In this document: in pieces, positions 7,957 to 16,134 of the stretch
How positions within the stretch are numbered: position 1 is the stretch's first letter
How the letters are laid out: each line of letters opens with the position of its first letter
Origin: Holophagae bacterium
GTDB taxonomy: Bacteria > Acidobacteriota > Thermoanaerobaculia > Thermoanaerobaculales > Sulfomarinibacteraceae
Direction: 5' to 3'
NCBI GenBank assembly: GCA_030618605.1
Contig: JAUXDC010000005.1
Coordinates: 1 to 40,012, forward strand
Length of the DNA: 40,012 nucleotides
Notes under the pieces: model-generated
Told to the model about the DNA's origin: nothing
What the model saw: only the letters and a program-made list of their open reading frames with translations
Database searches by the model: none
Position numbers and translations under genes: made by a program

Positions 7957-9518
7957 AGGGCGAGTCCTCTCAAACGGGCTGCGGCCAACCTCAAATCCCG
8001 TGCAACATCATCAATGTCCTCAAACCGCAATTCACAATCGGTCGCCAAACCCTCCATGATTTGTGCCGTTGATCGCAGCTCGCCGATGATTGAGGTTTCC
8101 ATTGAACCCACCGGCGCCGATGCGCCCGACTGCATCCCGGCCAGCTGACCGATGACCCCCAAAAGGGCGTTGTTGACTTCGGTCTGGTAGAGGCTCAGGT
8201 TACGGACTGAACGCAACGCCAGGCGACGGATCAGTTTCCCCAGACCACCAAGAGAGGCGTGAGCGTCTGAATCCGGACCACGGGCAATCAAAGCCCCAAT
8301 GTTGCCGATCAGCATATTCAGCTCGGCCATCTTCTCCTCAGAAATCCCCGACTGGTCCGACGTGACCTGAGCCCCGGCGATCGCAACCGGCGCCGGCAAA
8401 GACTGCCTCTGCTCAAGCTCGACACGGACGCGCTGAATCCTGTCAACGATAAAACGGGCCCGAACGGCAGGACTGTGAAAGGTCTCGACGTCACGCACGG
8501 CCCGACGCCCCCTTCTCAGCGCTTCGTCCTGATCCTCGTACACGCGACGCATTGCCCGGGCCGCAGCTTCCAGGTCCGGCTCCGCCCAGAGCGCGTCCGC
8601 CGGGTAGGGTTCGCTCCCCGGACCGATCTCAGTGGACTCGTAGGGAACGAGGAAGCTGTTGTTGTCATTCATGAAATCCAGGTTGCCCGAGTAGGCCGTT
8701 GCAATGACCGGTTTACCCAGCGCCATCGCCTCGGCCATCGTCAGCCCAAATCCTTCCGATCGGTGAAGGGAAACGTAGGCGTCACAGGCATTGATGAACG
8801 CCTTCTGGTCATCCGCAGGCAGATAGCCGTCACGGTACTCGATGTCAGGCCGGCCTGCTGCTGCCTCCCGAATACTCTCCGCCTGCTCTGCATGGCGTTC
8901 TCCGTTGATGGATTTTACGACCAGTCGAGGCCCCTCCCCTGAAGAAAAGGCCATCTTGAAGGCCTCGATCACCGCGATCGGGTTTTTGCGCGCAAAGAGG
9001 CTGTCCAGGTCGAAGCAGAACATGAAGAGGTAGTCCTCGGGCAAAGCGAGATCAACCCGGGTTCGGGGGGGTGGCTCGGGCGTTTCAATCGGAAGGGGAA
9101 AGGGCTGGACCGGTTTGCAGATTTTGCGCGCGATCGAACGGGCCGAGAAGGAACTGTTGGCCCAGACCTCGTCCAGGAAGTCGGCACTCTTCGCCATCCA
9201 GTCCGGAAACTCCTCCAACTCCCAGGCCCAAAGACCGATTGTGTAACGGTCTTTGAGACACGAATGCCCGAATCGGTCGAGAAAAAGAGGTACGCTGTCC
9301 GCATTGACGCCGATAATGTTGATGTCGTAATCGGGGTCTTTGCTTCCAAAATCGTCGAACTTCGACTCCTGCCGGCTGACGGTTTCGGTGAATGGCACAA
9401 CTGCGTAGTCAATGCCGCCTTCACGGAGTGCTGATACCAAAAGGCGAGTATGTTCTCCGACCCCACTCTCGGCATAAACATAACCGTAGACGTTGACTCC
9501 CGGTTTCAAATTTCCCAA
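7953..9518 (-). CDS. GT4-like glycosyltransferase with helical C-terminal tail
   Basis: GVNVYGYVYAESGVGEHTRLLVSAL and SLHRSEGFGLTMAEAMALGKPVIAT. 4-nt overlap with the sulfatase-like gene. Confidence 0.88.
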   Translation of the reverse strand: MGNLKPGVNVYGYVYAESGVGEHTRLLVSALREGGIDYAVVPFTETVSRQESKFDDFGSKDPDYDINIIGVNADSVPLFLDRFGHSCLKDRYTIGLWAWELEEFPDWMAKSADFLDEVWANSSFSARSIARKICKPVQPFPLPIETPEPPPRTRVDLALPEDYLFMFCFDLDSLFARKNPIAVIEAFKMAFSSGEGPRLVVKSINGERHAEQAESIREAAAGRPDIEYRDGYLPADDQKAFINACDAYVSLHRSEGFGLTMAEAMALGKPVIATAYSGNLDFMNDNNSFLVPYESTEIGPGSEPYPADALWAEPDLEAAARAMRRVYEDQDEALRRGRRAVRDVETFHSPAVRARFIVDRIQRVRVELEQRQSLPAPVAIAGAQVTSDQSGISEEKMAELNMLIGNIGALIARGPDSDAHASLGGLGKLIRRLALRSVRNLSLYQTEVNNALLGVIGQLAGMQSGASAPVGSMETSIIGELRSTAQIMEGLATDCELRFEDIDDVARDLRLAAARLRGLAL

Positions 9519-9565
9519 CTTTTACCTCCGACGACCCGATTTTGACACGGCCACATATCAGCCCC

Positions 9566-12256
9566 TCATCCAGGAGGCTGCGATCGCCGCGCAATCCAAG
9601 TGACATGATGTGACCACTGAAGGGCAACAGCCTGCAGGTCGAGTCGTTGAGGACGAGCGATGGTCCCCTGATCGACGACGGCAGTCATGGCTGCCACCGC
9701 CGGCGCCACCAGCGCCGCCGGATTCCCTGCGACATCGGCAGCATCGAAGAGCCCCGTCGGCCTGTCGATACCTTCCATACTCGACCGGCGGCGAGCGACG
9801 ACACCCTTCCCCAACGAATCGGCCAGTGCGAAGCACGAGTCAAAACGAGGCTCCGGATTGATCGATAACAATCCGTCGCTCGCAGCCACTACCGAGTTGC
9901 AAAGGCCGGCGCTCAAAGGTCTGCTGATCACACGGATCGGCAAGTGGTCGACCTCCTCCGCCAATGTTCCGGCGTCACGAGCCAGGAGACACAGGCCGAT
10001 ATCGGATCGACCCAATGCCACAAGCCTTCGAACACAGTCAATCAAGGCCGAAGTAACACGCTCTCCATCGTAGTCTCCGCCACTGACCATCGCCGCAAAC
10101 CAGAACACACCCTCACCGACGGAAATCTCCTCCAGTGCCCCTGGTTCCACCTCTTCCCCATGCCAGGCGGGCAAGAAAGGAAGATGGCGAACGGGAATCG
10201 ATACCCGGTCTTCCAGAATACGTTGGGCTGAAGTGGTTGGAACCCAGACCTCGTCAAGGCACTCCAGGAGATCTAAATGCACGGACTCAGGCGAGTCTGT
10301 CAGATAGCCGACCAACCCCCCACCCACTCTCGTGCCGAAAGGCAGTGAATTGATGACGGTTTCGTACCGAGCGGCCGCCAGGTCAAGAACCGTCACCGGG
10401 AAAGGGGCGCCATGCATGTGACGAATCTGGTCCGAGGTCATTAAATCAGGCAATTCGTGATCCAGGGCGACTGCAACGGTTGGCAATCCGGCCCGTTCGA
10501 TCACACGCGTCAAACCCGAAACGAGACTCCTCGCGCCCCGCTCGCCTTCAAAATACCCAACGATGTTGACTCCCGGAACGGCCAATGGCCGCGGATCACA
10601 CTGATTTCCCGGCCGAATGGGAGGCTTTCGGGCGGGACGCGGCACCGTGGCACGCTCGTCAACCAGTTTGGAATCATGACCCCGCCCATCGGACGAAACT
10701 CCCTTGAGCGCCAGCGCGAATCGACTCTTCATCGATAGAGACAGCCTGACGGGCCGCACCAAATCGGGATGAAGGCCGTGAAGGGGAGCTCCGTGGACGA
10801 CCATCCAGTAGGCAAACGCACTCCGATCACGAGTGAGGGGCTCCGGGTAGAGATCCCGGACCTCTGCCCGCATCCCATGGATCAGCAAGCCCAACCGAGT
10901 CACCAGGGCGTCACCGTCACCATCGTCTCCCATGGACTCATTGAGCCAGCCGGCGTGCTCGTTCGGGTTGCCGAGGTCAATGCCATCGAGGCGCTCCTGA
11001 TCATCGTTCGTATTCGAGTCGGTCCGGCTGTTCCAAAGGGTACGAAGTGGTCCGACAAAAGCCTCATGCATGTGTGCCTGGGCGGACCCCTCGTCCAGGA
11101 ACCAGTTGATGAATCGGGCAAGATCCTCGCCGAGGATTTTGGGGAAGACCTCACGAAGATCAGCCCGGTCCCGCCACAGGAAGAGCGCCGCCCGGTGCGT
11201 CACACCGTGGTCAAACCACAGTGGTTCAGTGAGCCAATCAAGATAGGAGTCGTCGCATGCGGGATCGAAGGGATCGGGCCACCTGAGTCCCTCCGGATCG
11301 ATTTCCTGAAGAGCCACCCGGACAAAACGTGGAATCGGAATGTCGGTATCCCGGAAATGATGGTAGACGTAGGGCAACCCCCTCATTTCATGGTGCCCGC
11401 TGTCTTCGACCAAGGTCGAATAGTGTTCGAAAAGGGGCCGTAACTCAGGGCGTGACCACAGGTCGAGCCGATCCTGATGCTTGCTGATGGCATCGATCTG
11501 TTTGGGATCGACACCACTGAAGTGGAAGAAACCGACCCTTTCCCCGTCGACCTCCCAGTGGTCCGACTCCCATTTTGGAAAACGGTGGGGAAGATTCCAG
11601 TAGGCGATGTTGTAGATCGGCTCTCGGACGATCGCAACTGATTCGAGGAAGGCCGGCGTGAAATCCATCCAGGACTGGTCAACGAACATCCCATTCGTCA
11701 GGTCGTTGATGCAGTAACGATGAAGCCGATCGCACCACCAGTCGAGAAAACCCTCGGTTCGCTCGTCGAGACGGAGACCGAGAAAACCCAGGTTGTAGAT
11801 GCCACACATGCCGATGACCCGCTCCGGCGGCCGGCAGACATTGTCGAGTGGTTGGGTCAAGTGGGGCGTCAGCACCGCAGAATGCTCGGACAGTGCATTT
11901 TCGAGCCCCGTCAGCCGGTCGTGAACCAGGATGTCAGGATCGAAATAGAACACCCGGTCAAGTCCAATGACATCACGCAAGTACTTGATCACGAACGGTT
12001 TTACCGCGGTGTTGAGTTCCAGGATGTCGTAGCGAAAGGCGAAGTTGCTGAATGCAGGAATATCGAGCTCATGCGCAAGGATGATCTCAAACGGGAAATC
12101 GTCATAGGGAACGCGATCATCCAGTGTGTCGACCAGACACACGTACACCGTCGCACCTGGGTGGTACTTAAGGTAGGACTCTGCAAAAACCCGGGTCATG
12201 CCGAGGTAGTTGTTTGAAGAAATCGTAAACACGTCGACCGGCGTCGATGTCGGCAT
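9566..12256 (-). CDS. Two-module glycosyltransferase: N-terminal GT-A-like nucleotide-sugar transferase plus C-terminal degenerate GT4-like module
   Basis: N-terminus FTISSNNYLGMTRVFAESYLKYHPGATVYVCLVD, DRVFYFDPDILV. C-terminal module starts VPGVNIVGYFEGERGARSLVSGL, parallel to the neighbouring GT4 start. Confidence 0.8.
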   Translation of the reverse strand: MPTSTPVDVFTISSNNYLGMTRVFAESYLKYHPGATVYVCLVDTLDDRVPYDDFPFEIILAHELDIPAFSNFAFRYDILELNTAVKPFVIKYLRDVIGLDRVFYFDPDILVHDRLTGLENALSEHSAVLTPHLTQPLDNVCRPPERVIGMCGIYNLGFLGLRLDERTEGFLDWWCDRLHRYCINDLTNGMFVDQSWMDFTPAFLESVAIVREPIYNIAYWNLPHRFPKWESDHWEVDGERVGFFHFSGVDPKQIDAISKHQDRLDLWSRPELRPLFEHYSTLVEDSGHHEMRGLPYVYHHFRDTDIPIPRFVRVALQEIDPEGLRWPDPFDPACDDSYLDWLTEPLWFDHGVTHRAALFLWRDRADLREVFPKILGEDLARFINWFLDEGSAQAHMHEAFVGPLRTLWNSRTDSNTNDDQERLDGIDLGNPNEHAGWLNESMGDDGDGDALVTRLGLLIHGMRAEVRDLYPEPLTRDRSAFAYWMVVHGAPLHGLHPDLVRPVRLSLSMKSRFALALKGVSSDGRGHDSKLVDERATVPRPARKPPIRPGNQCDPRPLAVPGVNIVGYFEGERGARSLVSGLTRVIERAGLPTVAVALDHELPDLMTSDQIRHMHGAPFPVTVLDLAAARYETVINSLPFGTRVGGGLVGYLTDSPESVHLDLLECLDEVWVPTTSAQRILEDRVSIPVRHLPFLPAWHGEEVEPGALEEISVGEGVFWFAAMVSGGDYDGERVTSALIDCVRRLVALGRSDIGLCLLARDAGTLAEEVDHLPIRVISRPLSAGLCNSVVAASDGLLSINPEPRFDSCFALADSLGKGVVARRRSSMEGIDRPTGLFDAADVAGNPAALVAPAVAAMTAVVDQGTIARPQRLDLQAVALQWSHHVTWIARRSQPPG

Positions 12257-12333
12257 TCAAAACCCTTTCGTTGCGGGTGAGATTATCAGATCAAAAGCCC
12301 CGTACCAAATCTCCGGATTCAGCGAAGATACCC

Positions 12334-12339
12334 TATAAT
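12334..12339 (+). promoter_or_regulatory. Putative -10 box for the coiled-coil/GT2/methyltransferase operon
   Basis: TATAAT upstream of an AGGAG SD at 12354-12358. Confidence 0.5.
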
Positions 12340-12365
12340 CGGCATGGCAGGCCAGGAGAAATACT

Positions 12366-13400
12366 ATTAACGACGACAAGGTTCAACTGCTTCTCGACCA
12401 ACTCGAAGCGCTTTCGTCACCGAGAGCGGCGGCGTTCGGCGTGCTCGGCCGGTTGATGTGGACCGTGCTGCGACCTTTGCGCCGTGTCCTCTGCGGCAAC
12501 CTCGCCGAAACGGCCGAGGCTCTCCATAGCTATGTTGCCGACGCTGAGCACGATCGGCTGGTTTTTTCCGACTCCCTCGATGCTGCCCGCAGAGACCTCG
12601 CCCAACTCGGCGCCCTTCAAGAGGATCGGACCATAAACACCCAGCGTCATTTGACCCTTCTGCAGGACGACTACGACAAAACCAAGCAACGCCTCGCCGA
12701 CATTGCGAACGCAACACAGCGAGACGCCGAGAACCTCGGCGGGCACATCGAGGACATTCAGGCAGACTATGACGCCTTCAAGCTTTCGATGACCGAGACC
12801 ATCACCGCCGTCGAGGAGGACGGCGCGGAATTCCGAACGCATCTCGGCAACATCCAGGCGGACAGCGACCTCCAGAAGAAATTTTTCGACACGATGGCGA
12901 CCGCTCTCCAAAAGGATTCCAAAACCCTCACCCAACACCTCGCCCGCATCCAAGAAGACGCGGAAAATTTGAGCCAACACCTCGCGAATATTCAGAAAGA
13001 TATCGACCTCCAAAAAGAAATCTCAAACGAAACAACCTCCACAATCCAAAGGGACGCACAGACCCTCCGCCAACACCTCGTCCAGATCCAAGAGGACCAT
13101 GACACCACCAAGGAAACGGCAGGTAACCAACTGAGAGCCCTCGAGGCCTTCAAATCCCAGTCCTCCTTGACGACCCAGCGCCTTGAGAAAGACGCCGGCG
13201 CCGTACTCGATCATATCGGGCGCATCCAATCTGACCATGACAGGGTCGCCTCCCTGGCCGGGCAAACCCGCGCGGACACCGATGAACTCCGGGCAGCCAT
13301 CGAACAACTCGGTCAGCTGGCCGCCGACCTCCACCAGGACCTTACGCATGTGGCCGAGGCAATCTCCCAATTGCACGGCGCCGACCCGGACCTGTCGTGA
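12366..13400 (+). CDS. Coiled-coil repeat protein with N-terminal amphipathic segment (proposed ATT start at 12366; ORF track begins at GTG 12441)
   Basis: Repeats of the form xQxDxxxLxxHLxxIQxDxDxxK. Reading frame open upstream to the stop at 12336. AGGAGA SD 6 nt before ATT. Confidence 0.75.
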   Translation: MNDDKVQLLLDQLEALSSPRAAAFGVLGRLMWTVLRPLRRVLCGNLAETAEALHSYVADAEHDRLVFSDSLDAARRDLAQLGALQEDRTINTQRHLTLLQDDYDKTKQRLADIANATQRDAENLGGHIEDIQADYDAFKLSMTETITAVEEDGAEFRTHLGNIQADSDLQKKFFDTMATALQKDSKTLTQHLARIQEDAENLSQHLANIQKDIDLQKEISNETTSTIQRDAQTLRQHLVQIQEDHDTTKETAGNQLRALEAFKSQSSLTTQRLEKDAGAVLDHIGRIQSDHDRVASLAGQTRADTDELRAAIEQLGQLAADLHQDLTHVAEAISQLHGADPDLS

Positions 13401-14410
13401 AATTCACCGTTGTCGTTGTAACGTGGAACGGCGCTCAATGGATCGACGACTGCCTTCAATCGGTCCTCGATCAGGAAGGCGACCCGAACATCATCCTGGT
13501 CGACAACGGAAGTTCTGACGACACGGTCGAAAGGGCCAACAGAATCCTTCAGGACAACGGCTCAAAGGCCGGGTCGAGCACCATTCTTCGCCTCAAACGC
13601 AACCACGGATTTCCAACCGGTGCGAACCGGGGCATGGCAGCGGCACTCAACGCCGACCCCGACCTCATCGGCATCCTTCTGCTCAACCAGGACGCTCACC
13701 TTGAACCCGGCGCTCTCCAGGCCTTTTCCCAATTCCTGGAAGAAAACCCCAAGGCAGGCGCCCTTGGAGCCAGAATCCTCTATCTCGATCGTGCCTCGTT
13801 GCAACACGCGGGCGGATACCTCGAACATCCACGAATGGTCGGTCTCCACTTCGGTCACCATGAACCTGTCGATGAGAAAAAATTCAACGAGCCGCGCGAG
13901 GTCGACTACGTGACTGGAGCAGCGATGATGCTGAGGGCCGAATGCCTTCGAGATCTCGGGCTGTTCGAGGAGCTGTTCTCGCCGGGATACTACGAGGATG
14001 TCGAGCTGTGTCAGCGTTTAATTCACAATGGATGGTCGATTTGGTACGTACCCGAGGCGACGGTGATCCATGCGGAATCTTCGTCCTTTTCCAACAGGGA
14101 TCTGCGCCTTCGCGTAAGCCACCGCAACCGGCTGATCTTTGCCCTCCCACACTTTCTCGAGGCAGCTGCCGCCGAGAAATTTCTGGATGCCGAGTCCCAC
14201 TTTCTCATCAATGACGCACACCACGACGAAGTTCGTGCTATTTCCGGTGCTGCCCTCGATCTGCTTACTCTCCTCCCGGCTGCGCTCAACGCACGTATCG
14301 GTGACGGCCATGGCGACACCGAAGGCGAAGAACGGGCCCGGCAGGTTCTCGTCTCCCTTCGCGACGTCTGCCGAGACATCCTGATTCCTCCGCCGACCAG
14401 GAGCGAATAA
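13397..14410 (+). CDS. Family-2 glycosyltransferase
   Basis: MKFTVVVVTWNGAQWIDDCLQSVLDQ, ILVDNGSSDDT, LLLNQDAHLEPGAL, GYYEDVELCQRL. 4-nt overlap with preceding gene. Confidence 0.93.
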   Translation: MKFTVVVVTWNGAQWIDDCLQSVLDQEGDPNIILVDNGSSDDTVERANRILQDNGSKAGSSTILRLKRNHGFPTGANRGMAAALNADPDLIGILLLNQDAHLEPGALQAFSQFLEENPKAGALGARILYLDRASLQHAGGYLEHPRMVGLHFGHHEPVDEKKFNEPREVDYVTGAAMMLRAECLRDLGLFEELFSPGYYEDVELCQRLIHNGWSIWYVPEATVIHAESSSFSNRDLRLRVSHRNRLIFALPHFLEAAAAEKFLDAESHFLINDAHHDEVRAISGAALDLLTLLPAALNARIGDGHGDTEGEERARQVLVSLRDVCRDILIPPPTRSE

Positions 14411-14415
14411 ATCGA

Positions 14416-16134
14416 ATGCCCATGTCCACAGATCCGCTGACCGGCATCCGCATCCTCGACGCAACGCTGAACTACTCGGACACCTCCGAAGACAGAGTCC
14501 TGGCGACACTCGAAAAGGCCACAGACCGATCCTCCGAATCCGACGAACTCGCCGACGGGATAGTTGACTGGCCGACTCGATATCACTTTTCTCGCATGCG
14601 GGGGCACCTCATCCGGCCCCTTGGCCTCAAACCCGGCATCGAGGTCCTCGATGTTGGTTGCGGTACCGGGGCGGTCACCAGGGCCCTCGGGGAACGCGGG
14701 GCGCGGGTACTCGGTATCGAAGGCGCCCTCCCGAGAGCCCGGGCCGCCGCCCTGAGGTGTGCCGACCTCGAACATGTCGAGATCGTCTGCGGCGACATTT
14801 CACACCTTGAAACCGACAAGACCTTTGACCTCGTCTGTCTGGTTGGAGTTCTCGAGTACGCGGCCACCTCGGTGGGTGGCAAGCACGGCCCCGAGTCGCT
14901 GCTCAAGCACCTCAGGAAGCTCGTCAAGCCGGGCGGCGCCCTCCTCGTCGCTATCGAAAACCAGATCGGACTCAAGTATCTGTTGGGCTACCGGGAGGAC
15001 CACGTTGCGCTGCCGTGGGCAGGACTCGAGGACTATGCCGAGGGCTTTGGCGCCCGGACCTGGTCGCGGCGGCAACTCGGCATCCTCCTTGGCACAGCGG
15101 GCTTTGAAGAGCAACGCTGGCTTTTCCCTTATCCGGACTACAAGCTGCCATCGGTCATCCTCTCCGAAGGCGCTTTTGAACTGGACAACGCTCCGGAGCT
15201 GGTCGACCAGATCGTGCGCCTCCCTGTTCAGGATTTCGCCTTTTCTCGCACGATTCTGGCTGATGATCGTCGCGTTCATAATGTTTTTCTCAATGCGGGC
15301 CTCGGACCCGATGTCGCCAATTCCTTTCTCGTTCTCGCAAGCTCCGACAATCACACCCTTGATGAGTTGGTTGACCCCATGTCGCTGGCCTGGATATTGA
15401 GCGGTGAACGCCGGGCTCAATGGAAGAGGACACAGGTGGTGGTTGAGCGAGACAACGGCCTTCGAGTAATTGCACGCCCCAACTCGGTTGACCAGAATGT
15501 CCGGAAAGACCGTTGGCTCACTCAGTCCCCGGTGCGTGATGACCCCTGGCGCCGGGGACCGACACTGGAGCAGATTGCCCTCGAATCCTGCCACACCCGT
15601 GACGAACAAGGCCTGGCCGCGGCTCTGAAACACTGGACATCGTGCCTCAACGAGGCGCTGGTGCAAGCATCGGAGCATGCCACGAGCCATCCCTATTCCC
15701 CATCCCCGGGCACGCCGGCCCTTCCGGACGACATGCTGGACGTCAGTCTGTCGAACTTTGTGCTCTCGGATGAGGGGGTCGTTTTTGTTGATCGTGAGTG
15801 GCGGGTGGACGGCGGAGTCGATCCCGGACTGGCCGGCCTGCGAGCTCTGTGGTTTTTCTCACTCGACCTGATGAACGGCGGCGCCCGTCATCCGTGGCCG
15901 GATACCCTGACGGTCGACGACATTTGCCGCGAGATGGCGGCGATGTGCGGGTTCCCGGCCCAACTCGACGACCTCAATAGAATGTACTGCGCTGAGGCCG
16001 AACTCCAATCATTGGTGATCGGCTTCGACGTGGAACGCGTGACACGGGATCTCCGCGGTTCAGGACAATTGACCCTCGTAAATCCCAACGCGTCCTGCCC
16101 CATCCGCTGGACCCATCTGCACGAATTCCCCTAG
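14416..16134 (+). CDS. SAM-dependent methyltransferase fused to a possible kinase-like domain
   Basis: EVLDVGCGTGAVTRALGERGARVLGIE (SAM-binding motif). C-terminal half has LDVSLSNFVLSDEGVVFVDREW, resembling a catalytic D..N plus DxEW pattern. Confidence 0.85.
   Translation: MPMSTDPLTGIRILDATLNYSDTSEDRVLATLEKATDRSSESDELADGIVDWPTRYHFSRMRGHLIRPLGLKPGIEVLDVGCGTGAVTRALGERGARVLGIEGALPRARAAALRCADLEHVEIVCGDISHLETDKTFDLVCLVGVLEYAATSVGGKHGPESLLKHLRKLVKPGGALLVAIENQIGLKYLLGYREDHVALPWAGLEDYAEGFGARTWSRRQLGILLGTAGFEEQRWLFPYPDYKLPSVILSEGAFELDNAPELVDQIVRLPVQDFAFSRTILADDRRVHNVFLNAGLGPDVANSFLVLASSDNHTLDELVDPMSLAWILSGERRAQWKRTQVVVERDNGLRVIARPNSVDQNVRKDRWLTQSPVRDDPWRRGPTLEQIALESCHTRDEQGLAAALKHWTSCLNEALVQASEHATSHPYSPSPGTPALPDDMLDVSLSNFVLSDEGVVFVDREWRVDGGVDPGLAGLRALWFFSLDLMNGGARHPWPDTLTVDDICREMAAMCGFPAQLDDLNRMYCAEAELQSLVIGFDVERVTRDLRGSGQLTLVNPNASCPIRWTHLHEFP

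Noticed and set aside
10769-11443. 224-aa plus-strand ORF
   Set aside because: Antisense inside the 896-aa glycosyltransferase; no motif or SD.
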